Virus record (IMG/VR): IMGVR_UViG_3300035183_001329
Coordinates: 1-42,989 of that record
Direction: 5' to 3' (one strand)
Source: a virus
DNA: 42,989 nt
Shown: positions 8,563 through 17,756 of the stretch, piece by piece
Layout of the letters: every line of letters begins with the position of its first letter
Numbering within the stretch: position 1 is the stretch's first letter
Notes under the pieces: generated by a model
Databases searched by the model: none
Seen by the model: the letters and a program-made list of their open reading frames with translations, nothing else
Told to the model about the DNA's origin: nothing
Position numbers and translations under genes: made by a program

Positions 8563-11256
8563 GTGAAAACAAAAATAAAAGAAACATCTAGAAAAAATTT
8601 AATTAGTAAAACAAAGAAAACTTTTATTTTAGATACAAATGTTTTATTATCTGATGCAGAATGTTTAAGATCATTTCAAAACAATGATATTGTTTTACCT
8701 TTAGTTGTTATTGAAGAATTAGATAGATTTAAAGATAAACAAGATGATGTTGGAAAAAACGCAAGAGAAATTTCAAGGCAACTAATTGAACTTGTAAAAG
8801 AAAATAAAAATGATGTTAAAACTGGAATTTCTCTCGGAAAGAAATTAGGAAAACTAAAAATTTTAAATCAAAAAGATTTAGAATCTAATGTAATAATTTC
8901 AATTCCAGAGTTAGATTACTCTAAAGGAGATAATAAAATTGTTCAATTTTGTTTAGAATATAAACAAAAATTTTCAAATGAAAAAGTTATTCTTGTTACT
9001 AGAGATTTACTTTTAAGAATCAAAGCTATTTCTGTTGGTATTGAATGCGAAGACTATAAAAAACTTTCTAAAGATATAAGTAAAATCCTTAATATGCCAG
9101 CATCTGAATCTGAGTTTTATACTGGTATTAAGACTTTTAAAGTCTCGAAAGAAGAAATTGATAAATTTTATCAAGACAAAAATAATATAGTCTTAACAGA
9201 AGAAGAAGAAAAAGGTTTATATCCAAATCAATTTATTGTATTTGAATCTGATGACTCAGACGCTAAAATTGCAGGAAGATTCTTGCAACCTGGTAAACCT
9301 CTTCGTTATGTTCCTTTTCAAGCCAATGCATGGAACATAAAAAGTAAAAATATGGAACAAGCATTTTTGTTAGATCTTCTTCTTGATGATTCTATTAGCT
9401 TAGTAACTATTAGTTCTAGGTCAGGAGCAGGAAAAACATTAATTTCTCTTGCGGCGGCTCTTGAATTAACTTTAACCAAAAGAAAATACAATAAAATCTT
9501 AATTACAAGAAATATTCAAGCTCTTGGGAAAGATATAGGTGCTCTTCCTGGACCACAACCTTTAGATGCAAAGATTTTAACTCCAACTGGATGGACTACT
9601 ATGGGAAATCTTAAAATTGGAGATCAAGTTATTTCTAGGGATGGAAAGGCAACAAAAGTTATTGGAATTTATCCAAAAGGAATAAAAGAAGTTTTTAGAA
9701 TTAAAACAACAGAAGGACAAATTACCGAATGCTGCGAAGACCATTTATGGTTAACAAAAACTTTTGAGGAGAAGAAAACAAATAAGCCTGGAAAAATTCG
9801 TTCTACAAAAGAAATTATTAATTCACTTAAAACTATTACAAACAATCATAAAATTCCAAATCATTATTTACCAAGAAATAAACCCATAGAATTTTCAAAT
9901 GTTATAAAATTTGAACTTCCTCCTTATACATTAGGAGCACTTTTAGCAAATGGATTAATGTCCAGAACAAGTATTAGTATATCAAAACAAAATAAAGAAA
10001 TACTAGAAAGAATTCAGCATGAAATTTCTCCTTTAGGCTTAGAATTAAAAAAAATTAACAATCATGCAAGTTACACTTTTATTGATAAAAACAAAAAATC
10101 AAACAAAAAAGCAAATTTTATTAAAATTGTAAATACATTAACATCTGAAGAAAAAATTTATTCATCAGTTGGTGAAGCTGAAAAAGTATTAGGAATAAAA
10201 AAAACTACAATAGCTTCACGATGTAAAAATAATTCTATAATAGATGGACTTTCTTTTTCATTTGTTGAAAATCATAACAATTTTTCAAATAGAATTAAAA
10301 ATATTTTAAATAAATTGAATTTAATTGATAAAAAAGCACATGAAAAATTTATACCTAAAGAATATATTTACAACGCTTCAATAGAAGATAGAATATCTCT
10401 TTTGCAAGGTTTGATAGATATTCATGGTACTATTAAAAAAAATGGAAATATTTCATTTAAAACAATTTCAGAAACTTTAAAAAATAACTTTATTGAATTA
10501 ATTTATTCTTTAGGCGGTAAAGCTATTGCTTATAAAAGAAAACATAAAGCAAATAAAATAAAAAATATTTCCAATAACTACTTTAGTTACGATATAAGAA
10601 TTAATTTACCAAACGAAATAAATCCTTTTTTTCTTGATAAAAAAGTTTATCATAAAAAATTAAATTATATGTATGATGTAGGAATTGTTTCTATTGATTC
10701 AATCGGACAAAAACCTGTTCAATGTATTAAAGTTGAAAATGAAGAACATTTATATATAACTGATAATTTTATTGTAACTCATAATACTCTTGGAGAAAAA
10801 ATGGAACCATGGATTGCTCCATTTAAAGATAACCTTGAATTTCTTTTAAATGAAAATATAGATGATGCAATCGCTAAAGGTGCAACTAAATCAAAGAAAA
10901 ATGAAAATCTAAAACATTCTTTTGCAATGCAAGATCTATTTGATCGTGGTATAATTCAAATTGAAGCTACTACGTTTATTAGAGGTCGTTCAATTCCAAA
11001 ATGTATATTTTTGGTTGACGAAAGCCAAAACCTTAGTTTGCATGAAATGAAAACAATATTAACAAGAGTTGGAGAAGGAACAAAAATTGTTCTTTTAGGA
11101 GATCATAATCAAATTGATAATACTTATTTGAATAAATTTACAAACGGACTTGTTATTGCAATTGAAAAATTTAAAGGTGAAGAAATAGCAGGTCACATTT
11201 CTCTCGTTAAAGGTGAAAGAAGTAAACTCGCAACAGTCGCAAGTGAACTTCTTTAA
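8563..11256 (+). CDS. phoH: PIN-PhoH ATPase/nuclease interrupted by an intein
   Basis: The 897-codon product is a PIN domain joined to a PhoH ATPase with an intein inside. FILDTNVLL (about residues 21-29) opens the PIN domain, with further acidic residues at VVIEELDRF and VTRDLLL. SRSGAGKT (around 285-292) is the P-loop. After the intein come CIFLVDESQNL (Walker B), LTRVGEGTKIVLLGD and HNQID, all typical of PhoH. PIN-PhoH proteins of bacteria act as RNA helicase-nucleases; phage PhoH function is unsettled. The intein lies between the P-loop and Walker B, so the ATPase cannot form before splicing. Removing residues 331-741 restores LPG-TLGEKMEPW, matching intact PhoH, and gives a 486-residue protein. 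The GTG start is supported by AAAGGA at 8551-8556. Confidence 0.9.
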   Translation: MKTKIKETSRKNLISKTKKTFILDTNVLLSDAECLRSFQNNDIVLPLVVIEELDRFKDKQDDVGKNAREISRQLIELVKENKNDVKTGISLGKKLGKLKILNQKDLESNVIISIPELDYSKGDNKIVQFCLEYKQKFSNEKVILVTRDLLLRIKAISVGIECEDYKKLSKDISKILNMPASESEFYTGIKTFKVSKEEIDKFYQDKNNIVLTEEEEKGLYPNQFIVFESDDSDAKIAGRFLQPGKPLRYVPFQANAWNIKSKNMEQAFLLDLLLDDSISLVTISSRSGAGKTLISLAAALELTLTKRKYNKILITRNIQALGKDIGALPGPQPLDAKILTPTGWTTMGNLKIGDQVISRDGKATKVIGIYPKGIKEVFRIKTTEGQITECCEDHLWLTKTFEEKKTNKPGKIRSTKEIINSLKTITNNHKIPNHYLPRNKPIEFSNVIKFELPPYTLGALLANGLMSRTSISISKQNKEILERIQHEISPLGLELKKINNHASYTFIDKNKKSNKKANFIKIVNTLTSEEKIYSSVGEAEKVLGIKKTTIASRCKNNSIIDGLSFSFVENHNNFSNRIKNILNKLNLIDKKAHEKFIPKEYIYNASIEDRISLLQGLIDIHGTIKKNGNISFKTISETLKNNFIELIYSLGGKAIAYKRKHKANKIKNISNNYFSYDIRINLPNEINPFFLDKKVYHKKLNYMYDVGIVSIDSIGQKPVQCIKVENEEHLYITDNFIVTHNTLGEKMEPWIAPFKDNLEFLLNENIDDAIAKGATKSKKNENLKHSFAMQDLFDRGIIQIEATTFIRGRSIPKCIFLVDESQNLSLHEMKTILTRVGEGTKIVLLGDHNQIDNTYLNKFTNGLVIAIEKFKGEEIAGHISLVKGERSKLATVASELL
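9553..10785 (+). other. Intein in PhoH, class 3 type, with degenerate LAGLIDADG endonuclease
   Basis: This covers residues 331-741 of the PhoH precursor (411 residues). It begins with Pro (PQPLDAKILTPTGWTTMG) after LPG and ends VTHN before Thr742. A non-nucleophilic first residue, Trp396 in the block B segment CEDHLWLT, Cys721 in block F (VQCIKVEN), Thr739 just before the terminal His-Asn, and Thr as first C-extein residue are the recognised hallmarks of class 3 inteins, which start splicing from the block F Cys. The endonuclease part has LGALLANG (457-464) and LLQGLIDIHG (613-622). In both, the acidic residue before the last Gly is replaced (Asn463, His621), so cleavage is probably lost. An IENR1/NUMOD1-like helix-turn-helix lies at about 521-566. 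Confidence 0.85.
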
Positions 11257-11269
11257 AATTAAACATATT

Positions 11270-11317
11270 ATAATTTTATATATTAATAAAGTATTTTAAA
11301 TTAATATATAAAATTAT
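11270..11317. terminator. Bidirectional hairpin between phoH and the fibre gene
   Basis: A perfect 18-bp inverted repeat (ATAATTTTATATATTAAT at 11270-11287 and its complement at 11300-11317) with a 12-base loop, made only of A and T. It lies between convergent genes, so a two-way terminator is the natural reading. The absence of G-C pairs is unusual for one. Confidence 0.55.
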
Positions 11318-11410
11318 TATTGGAATTAGGATTTTACTTTTAAATCTCAGAAAATAGAACTTTAATAGAAAATTTTCGAATTTTATTTCAGTTTATTTTG
11401 ATTCTACAAA

Positions 11411-13519
11411 TCATGCCACTTCAAAAACCCATTCTGATGCTACTGATCTAAAAATTAATTCTCGTCTAGTATTATCTGAAATTGTAACTTGTGTATTACC
11501 TGCAACACCATAGGCTCTAATTGTATCAAATCCACTTCTAGCAACAACAACATCATTTGAACCAGAAATTCTTTGTATCATAAGAATTCTTCCTGATGTT
11601 CCTACTGGTAAAGAAGCTGTAACATGTGTTGCAGAAGCATCAACAAAAACAACTTCATGCGATTCGTCTAAATATGTATCTGAATTAATTGTAACCTCTG
11701 GAATTCTTTTTCCACCTTGATAAAGAGTAACAACGTTTGTTAAGCCAATTGTTAAACTACTTCCTCTTATTGATGTAGAATCAAAAATTGAACCAACTGT
11801 TATTCCAGAAGTCCCAATTGATAAATAATTTGTACTACCTTTTGTAAGATACAAAGTTGCATTTGATGGACATTGATAATAAACATCACCAACATATGTA
11901 GTATTAGTATTTCCATAAAACCAATTATTACTTCCATCTATTTCCCAAATATTTAACCAAGAAACATCTCCAGCATCGCGAACAGCAATTTTTTTATAAT
12001 CCGATTTAAGACCAATTGCTTGATCTGCTGTCATTGTAGCTGTTTGTCCCATACCAATCCTTAATGGAACAACTATATCAGAATAAAAAGGTAAACCAGA
12101 GCCTGATGCAACAAGTGGTGTTCCTAAAGAACCTGAATTTGTAGAAATCCAATTTCCTCCTGAATAAGCTAAAACACCTCCATTAATTCCAGTTGGTAAA
12201 CTTGGTCCTCCATTTGAAGCAGATATTACTATAGAACCATTTGATTCAGTAGTAATAGAAATCCCACCTGAAGCAATAAGATATGGAGATCCATCAACCA
12301 ATTGTGTTAAAGAACCGCTAAACCCAGCAACAGCTTTAATTGATCCTGAAGAAATTAAATCGCTCATAAAAAGAGCATTTCTTGTCGGACTTCCTGAAAC
12401 AATAAAATAAGAATCTGGTATTCCACCAACAGAAACATGATCAAAACCAAAAATAACATTTCTGGCATAGCCATCAGAATCAATACGAATGGATGCACTA
12501 CTTAAAGACATTGATAAGGTTCTATAACCAACATTAAGTTTTAAATATCCAGAATCACTATCTGGAAAACTAAAATAAGGTTGACCTGTTGTTATTTCAA
12601 TATTTCCACCTAAACCAGATCCAGAAGAACCAGAACCAGCATTTCCAGCAATGATATAAATATTACTTCCATCTCCTCCTATGTTGGAATCACTATCTCC
12701 TCCATCTCCTCCTTTTATAAAAACAAATCCTCCAATACCTCCTCTAGCTGTACCATATGAACGACCACCACGACCAGAAGTTATATAAACTGATCCCCCA
12801 GTACCAGCATTTTGAAAGAATGTATCGGTAACAGCCGAACCTGAACCTGCATTTAAAACAATCCCGCCGCCATTATTTGGTATACCTTCAAGATAACCAG
12901 AATTACCAGCATAAACATATATTGAACCACCAGCACCAGAAACAATAGCATTTGAACCATTAATAAAAAAATCTTTAGAACTTGTATCTATAATAGGATC
13001 AGATGCTTTTATTCTTAATTTCGAAATTTCAATTCCATCTTCATTTTCAAAAATTTTAAGTGTATTTGTATTATCATTAAAAACAAAATTACTTGTTCCA
13101 GTTAAACCATAAGAACCAGAATATGCTACTGAGGTTGAATTAAAACTAAAAGATTCATTTTTAATTTCTATACTGCCATTAGAATTAGTTGTTATTGTTA
13201 TAGTACCTGATCCAATAAGATATGGAGATCCATCAGTTAACCGTGTTAAAGAGCCGCTAAAACCTGTTAATCCATAAACGGTTCCAGAAGAAACTAGAAT
13301 TCCTCCAAATGCGCTTACATTTCTGTCCGTACCACTGCGAGTCATGCCTCCAGAAACAAAAAGAAAAACGTCAGAACCAAACCCAGTTTGAGGAAAAATT
13401 GTAGGATCAATATTTCCTTCTAAATCAGAAGCCGCTCCTGAAGGGTATATTAAAATTGAAGACCCAGAAGAAATTATTTTTTCAACTCTTATTTGGTTTG
13501 CTCTAAAATCTATTGCCAT
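11411..13519 (-). CDS. Glycine/serine-rich tail-fibre or adhesin-like virion protein
   Basis: About 702 residues, rich in Gly, Ser, Thr and Ile, predicted beta throughout with no enzyme motif. A module GFSGSLTRLTDGSPYL...GSIEI near residues 85-135 is repeated near 410-450 as GFSGSLTQLVDGSPYL...GSIVI. Between the copies lies a stretch of GG and GxGG clusters (about 190-305) of the kind that forms polyglycine-helix bundles in some phage adhesins. The C-terminus (YLDESHEVVFVDASATHVTASLP and after) is the type found at the end of phage fibre/appendage proteins. The frame extends to a TTG at 13558, but the ATG at 13519 has AAAGAGAAA upstream. It is downstream of the H-lectin-like gene in the same direction. 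Confidence 0.72.
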   Translation of the reverse strand: MAIDFRANQIRVEKIISSGSSILIYPSGAASDLEGNIDPTIFPQTGFGSDVFLFVSGGMTRSGTDRNVSAFGGILVSSGTVYGLTGFSGSLTRLTDGSPYLIGSGTITITTNSNGSIEIKNESFSFNSTSVAYSGSYGLTGTSNFVFNDNTNTLKIFENEDGIEISKLRIKASDPIIDTSSKDFFINGSNAIVSGAGGSIYVYAGNSGYLEGIPNNGGGIVLNAGSGSAVTDTFFQNAGTGGSVYITSGRGGRSYGTARGGIGGFVFIKGGDGGDSDSNIGGDGSNIYIIAGNAGSGSSGSGLGGNIEITTGQPYFSFPDSDSGYLKLNVGYRTLSMSLSSASIRIDSDGYARNVIFGFDHVSVGGIPDSYFIVSGSPTRNALFMSDLISSGSIKAVAGFSGSLTQLVDGSPYLIASGGISITTESNGSIVISASNGGPSLPTGINGGVLAYSGGNWISTNSGSLGTPLVASGSGLPFYSDIVVPLRIGMGQTATMTADQAIGLKSDYKKIAVRDAGDVSWLNIWEIDGSNNWFYGNTNTTYVGDVYYQCPSNATLYLTKGSTNYLSIGTSGITVGSIFDSTSIRGSSLTIGLTNVVTLYQGGKRIPEVTINSDTYLDESHEVVFVDASATHVTASLPVGTSGRILMIQRISGSNDVVVARSGFDTIRAYGVAGNTQVTISDNTRRELIFRSVASEWVFEVA

Positions 13520-13547
13520 TTTCTCTTTAATAATTAAGTTGATTTTG

Positions 13548-14243
13548 TTATTTAACAACTATAAAATTCAAAGTTGAATCTGTCTGAGAAGAAACTTTTA
13601 CAACTGATGATGTTACATCTATAGTTCCATATACTGATGGATAAACTTGACCTGTATTATTTCCATTGTCTTCAATAGTTAAAAATAAATCAGTTGGATT
13701 TCCGTATAAAGTATTATAAGTAATATTTGAAGAATCAGAATTGTTTAAATGAACAGTTCCAGCTGATGCTGTATAAAAGTTTGTAGGAAGTAATGGTAAT
13801 CTTTCTACAACAACTGGATAATTTACTGCATATATTGCTCTATATTTTAAAGATCCAGAGAAATTAGAAGAAAATTGAATATCAAATCCATTAACAGTAA
13901 TATTTTTTATAAAAGTTGAAATATTATAAAGATTATTGGAACTTGTTAGTATTTCTACTGTAACAATTGGTTTTGAACTAAAAGATGTTGGAAACAAAAT
14001 AGAAGAAGCTGTTACCATTGTAGATATCGGTACAACATCTTCAATATATTCACCAGAAAAAAATAGAATTGAATATTCTTTTTTCCCAGGTAACAAATAA
14101 AATTGTCTATCAATTTTAATTTTTGAAATATCAATGATTTCTACTGTTCCATTTTCGTCAATATAAACTTGTGTAAGTTTTGGTTGATAACGTTCGTAAC
14201 CATAAACTTTTTTTATTCTATTTTTATTTAAATAACCTGGCAT
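13548..14243 (-). CDS. Virion appendage protein with H-type-lectin-like domain
   Basis: A 231-residue beta-rich protein. Residues about 80-145 (ILFPTSFSSKPIVTVEI, then ITVNGFDIQFSS and YRAIYAV) follow the H-type lectin pattern seen in many phage fibre proteins: Phe-x-x-x-Phe, Pro-x-Val, a GF strand and a final hydrophobic strand. The C-terminal part is Thr/Ser/Asn-rich and may pair with the fibre protein encoded immediately downstream. No signal peptide is present. Carbohydrate binding on the host surface is inferred from the fold. Confidence 0.6.
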   Translation of the reverse strand: MPGYLNKNRIKKVYGYERYQPKLTQVYIDENGTVEIIDISKIKIDRQFYLLPGKKEYSILFFSGEYIEDVVPISTMVTASSILFPTSFSSKPIVTVEILTSSNNLYNISTFIKNITVNGFDIQFSSNFSGSLKYRAIYAVNYPVVVERLPLLPTNFYTASAGTVHLNNSDSSNITYNTLYGNPTDLFLTIEDNGNNTGQVYPSVYGTIDVTSSVVKVSSQTDSTLNFIVVK

Positions 14244-14365
14244 TATATTTTTAAATAGTACAGACGTAATCTCTGTTTTGTAGCTACTACACTTAGAGGG
14301 TCTGGGAGGAAGGGATTAGTTTTTGATATTGCTTCTACTAATACTAGTCTTACTTATCTTACTAA

Positions 14366-16384
14366 ATGTACCAATTTTATTCTTCTTTAACTTATGAAAA
14401 TGAGTTTATTTTAATACTATTAAACTCAATTAATCCTGATGGGAATTGTACTTGTGGTTCTATTTTATGTAATAGTAAAGGTAAACATCCAAAGGAAAAA
14501 TGGAAAAATAAAGATTTTATAAAAGATTTAAACATTTCTAAAGAAGGGTTTAAATATTATTTAAATTTGTTAAATACAAATCAATACAATATTGCTGTCC
14601 AGACGGGATTTAATAGGACAAAAACAAAAAAACTTTTAATTCTAGATTTTGATAAACCAGAACTAGAAAAAGATTTGATTTCTAAATTAAAGTTAGAAAA
14701 TACTTGTGAAGTTTCTACTGGTAAAGGTATACATTTTTATTTTTTAGTAGATAAATCTATAGAAATAAAGTCTAAAATTAAGCCTGAAAATCGAGGTTTT
14801 GATATTTTATCTGATGGTAGATATGCTGTTACTGTAGGTTCTGTACATAAAACTTTGAATAAATATTCATGGAATAATAAAGAAATTAAAGAAATTCCAG
14901 ATTGGTTAATAAATTATTTAAATTCTTTTGAAGATAAAAAAGTCTTTAACAATAAAGAATTAACAAAAGAAGTAACTGAGAATTTAATTTTTTCAAATAA
15001 AAAATTGAAACAAATTCCAGTAGGAAAAAGAAACAATACTCTTTTTAAAGAGCTATTACGTTTTGTAAAGTTTAATCCTACAGTAAATTATAATATTATA
15101 AAAAAACAAGCTTTAAAAATAAAAGATCAAATGGAAGATAAAGATTCTTTTCCTGATGCTGAACTTGAGAAAGTTATTTCAAGTGTTCTTTCTTATAAAG
15201 AAAATAATAAGATTAAAGTTAATCATACTTTTTCATTAGAAAAAGCATCAGAAATTTGGACTAAAAAATTAACTAATTTAGGTTTAATAGAGACAGATTC
15301 AGAATCTTTTTTAAAATTTAAAAAATTTTACGAAGAATTAGAAAATTTTATTTTAAAGCATGGAATTATTAAAAGAGAACTTACAGAAAATTATTTAGGA
15401 AAAACAATTACAGAATTCATTTCTTATAGAAATGAATTAATGGATAAACTCTTTTTTGGAGTTCCATTATGGAATTATTTAAATATAAAACATCAAAATT
15501 GGGCCTTTTTATTTAACCAAGAAAAAATAGAAAAAAGAAAGTATAGAGGAGTTAAATATTTTGGTAAAGGTAATTCAACTCAAGAAAGAATTGGATTTGC
15601 TATTGATTTTGTTGACATGAATATTATTTTAAATCAATTAAAAATAAAGTTTGGAAGATTTGTGTTTAAATTTTTAAACAAAGTCCTTCATAGAAAAAAT
15701 TACATTAAAAAGACTCATGAAGAAACAGATTATAAAATATTATCATTTTTTAATTTTGCTTCTTCAGAAAATTTTCTTCAATTAAATAATGCAAGAGAAT
15801 TCGGAATAACATCTGGCTTGACAGCCGAAAATAGCGTCCCTAAATTTAGGGATGACGACATGCGAACAGAAAACAACCAGAAAAATAGTTCCAAGTCTAC
15901 AAAACTAGTAAAAGAAATCAAGGTAAAAAATAAAATAAATAAAAACCATACAACCAAATATAATTCAATTGGAAATATATTTTTCGAAGAAAAGAATCTC
16001 ATGTATTCATTTGATGTCACTTCTGATCCTGAAGGTTTATTACAAGACAGAGATAAAGTATTGGAAGTATTATCTAATTGGAAAAAAAATGATGTTGTAG
16101 GTATTGGTTTGCATATATATGTTTTTGATTCTGTTGATATGGATAATGATGTTATAAATGTTTTTGAATCTTTTGAATTAAAAGATTGTGTGCCGTTGGA
16201 TATTAAATCTAAAAAGAAGATACCGTTTAGTTTATTAAACAAGTATATGGTTCTTGAACATTTAGAAGTTTTATATCGAGATGGTGAAATTTTTAGTGAT
16301 AATGAAAATGATAAGTATGTTACATATGAACTTTATGACAATAATGATAATGCTGAAGAAATAAAAGAGGAAAACAATAAATGA
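14366..16384 (+). CDS. Prim-Pol type DNA primase/polymerase
   Basis: This 672-residue protein carries an N-terminal bifunctional primase-polymerase domain of the archaeo-eukaryotic primase superfamily. It has CTCGSILCNSKGKHP (28-42), NIAVQTG, the catalytic LLILDFD (Asp94 and Asp96), STGKGIHFYF (His123) and FDILSDGRYAVTVGSVH (145-161). Residues about 215-285 (IPVGKRNNTLFKELLRFVKF and on) look like the PriCT-type helical domain that follows it. The C-terminal 300 residues are not recognised, have a Lys-rich segment near 520-550 and end acidic. It would lay primers for the replisome. The stop overlaps the next start as ATGA, so the following glycosyltransferase is translationally coupled. Confidence 0.85.
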   Translation: MYQFYSSLTYENEFILILLNSINPDGNCTCGSILCNSKGKHPKEKWKNKDFIKDLNISKEGFKYYLNLLNTNQYNIAVQTGFNRTKTKKLLILDFDKPELEKDLISKLKLENTCEVSTGKGIHFYFLVDKSIEIKSKIKPENRGFDILSDGRYAVTVGSVHKTLNKYSWNNKEIKEIPDWLINYLNSFEDKKVFNNKELTKEVTENLIFSNKKLKQIPVGKRNNTLFKELLRFVKFNPTVNYNIIKKQALKIKDQMEDKDSFPDAELEKVISSVLSYKENNKIKVNHTFSLEKASEIWTKKLTNLGLIETDSESFLKFKKFYEELENFILKHGIIKRELTENYLGKTITEFISYRNELMDKLFFGVPLWNYLNIKHQNWAFLFNQEKIEKRKYRGVKYFGKGNSTQERIGFAIDFVDMNIILNQLKIKFGRFVFKFLNKVLHRKNYIKKTHEETDYKILSFFNFASSENFLQLNNAREFGITSGLTAENSVPKFRDDDMRTENNQKNSSKSTKLVKEIKVKNKINKNHTTKYNSIGNIFFEEKNLMYSFDVTSDPEGLLQDRDKVLEVLSNWKKNDVVGIGLHIYVFDSVDMDNDVINVFESFELKDCVPLDIKSKKKIPFSLLNKYMVLEHLEVLYRDGEIFSDNENDKYVTYELYDNNDNAEEIKEENNK

Positions 16385-17307
16385 AAAATGTTTTTACAAA
16401 TCTTCCAATGGAATTTCACATTCCAAAAATGTATGATACTATAGTTGTTGCCGATTTTTTTGTTGATGATGTTCAAGGTGGAGCAGAACTTACAACTGAA
16501 TCTCTAATAAAAGAAGCGCCCAAAACTAGAAAAATCTTTAAATTACATTCAAATTCATTAACTCCAAAACTTATTCAAGAAAATAAAGATAAAACTTTTA
16601 TTATTACAAATTTTGTAACAGCGACAAGTGAAGGATTAAATGAACTTGTTGAGCAAAATATAAATTACTATGTAATCGAATTTGATTATAAATATTGTCG
16701 CTTTAGATCTGAAGGTTTGCATCTAATGCAAACTAAAAAACCATGTGATTGTTCGACAAATCAATCAATAAAAGAAATTATTGTTCCATTATTTCAAAAT
16801 GCAAAAAAAATATTTTGGATGAGTGAAGCTCAAAAAAAACATTATGGAACAAAGATACCAGAAATCAAAGATTTACCTTCGGAAGTTTTATCATCAGTCT
16901 TTGATAAAGAAACTTTAGATTATATAGAATCTGTTTATAGAGAAACAAAAGATATTCAAAAAAGAACAGAGATCGCGATCTTATCAAAAGATAATGTATC
17001 TTGGATTAAAGGAATAGAGAGCACAATTGCCTATCTAAATGTAGAAGGTAAAGATTTTATTCATTTACCAAAATTACCATATAAAGAATTTTTAGCTGAA
17101 ATGGCAAAGTATCAAACATTTTGTTTTAGACCATCTGATAAGGATACTTGTCCGAGAATTGTAATAGAAGCAAAATTACTTGGTTTAGATCTGTTACTGA
17201 ACAGAAATGTTCAACATAAAGATGAAGTTTGGTTTAATGGTTCAAGAGAAGATATAGTTAAATACCTATCCTCTAGACCTGAGGTTTTTTGGAATAGCAT
17301 ATCATAA
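16381..17307 (+). CDS. GT-B type glycosyltransferase
   Basis: A 308-residue protein with a GT-B/GT4 look. VADFFVDDVQGGAELTTESL near the N-terminus resembles the GG(A)E acceptor loop of GT4 enzymes, and TCPRIVIEAKLLGL near residue 260 matches the donor-binding ExxPRvxxEA pattern with Thr-Cys in place of the first Glu. The donor and acceptor are unknown; phage transferases of this type decorate DNA bases, host surface sugars or virion proteins. It is coupled to the primase through an ATGA overlap and is the first of three transferases in this region. Confidence 0.7.
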   Translation: MKNVFTNLPMEFHIPKMYDTIVVADFFVDDVQGGAELTTESLIKEAPKTRKIFKLHSNSLTPKLIQENKDKTFIITNFVTATSEGLNELVEQNINYYVIEFDYKYCRFRSEGLHLMQTKKPCDCSTNQSIKEIIVPLFQNAKKIFWMSEAQKKHYGTKIPEIKDLPSEVLSSVFDKETLDYIESVYRETKDIQKRTEIAILSKDNVSWIKGIESTIAYLNVEGKDFIHLPKLPYKEFLAEMAKYQTFCFRPSDKDTCPRIVIEAKLLGLDLLLNRNVQHKDEVWFNGSREDIVKYLSSRPEVFWNSIS

Positions 17308-17314
17308 TAACGAT

Positions 17315-17689
17315 CTATTTTAGATCGTCATAAATTTCTCTATGAGAACGGCCCCAGTATCTTACTAGTCTTCCACTAGAAATATTTGCTTCATCTTCAT
17401 AAGGTTGTAATTCTTCATCATTAGTAGGAAATCTATTTTCATTATCCATTTCTTCTAGTTGTTTAAGATGAGTTAATTCATGTGCAATTGTCCTTAAGCA
17501 ATCTGCTATTGCACGATTTTTACAACAAACATTTATTTCTTTTGTCGAAGGGTTAAAAGAACCAGCAGTAGGGTCTTTTAATCCTTTTTTTATTAGTCTT
17601 ACAGTAAATCTAGATGTAATTTTTAGTTCTTTTTTACAATGTTCAATAAATTTTTGAACTATTTCTTTATTTTCTGGTGTTAGTTCCAT
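17315..17689 (-). CDS. Zincin-like metallopeptidase (HExxH)
   Basis: A small protein with TIAHELTHLKQLE, the HExxH zinc motif, followed some 25 residues later by YEDEANISSG, whose Glu can serve as third ligand (the gluzincin-like E..ExxA arrangement). A Cys-Cys pair precedes the motif. Small phage zincins of this kind have no defined substrate. The frame opens at a GTG (17701); the ATG at 17689 is used here, and neither has a clear Shine-Dalgarno. It is the only minus-strand gene after 14.3 kb and faces the primase operon. Confidence 0.72.
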   Translation of the reverse strand: MELTPENKEIVQKFIEHCKKELKITSRFTVRLIKKGLKDPTAGSFNPSTKEINVCCKNRAIADCLRTIAHELTHLKQLEEMDNENRFPTNDEELQPYEDEANISSGRLVRYWGRSHREIYDDLK

Positions 17690-17718
17690 TTTAGGACTCA
17701 CATACTAACTACTTCGTA

Positions 17719-17747
17719 TTGACTATAACTAACTGTGAGTTTATACT
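17719..17747 (+). promoter_or_regulatory. Sigma70-like promoter of the GMP reductase-like gene
   Basis: TTGACT (17719-17724), 17 bases, TATACT (17742-17747). The ATG at 17757 is only ten bases after the -10 box, so the transcript would be leaderless or nearly so. No Shine-Dalgarno is present, which agrees. Confidence 0.65.
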
Positions 17748-17756
17748 GCTTGTATT

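Noticed and set aside
15778-16242. 154-codon antisense frame inside the primase gene
   Set aside because: It is a shadow of the primase frame, hydrophobic without proper membrane topology, and has no start signals.
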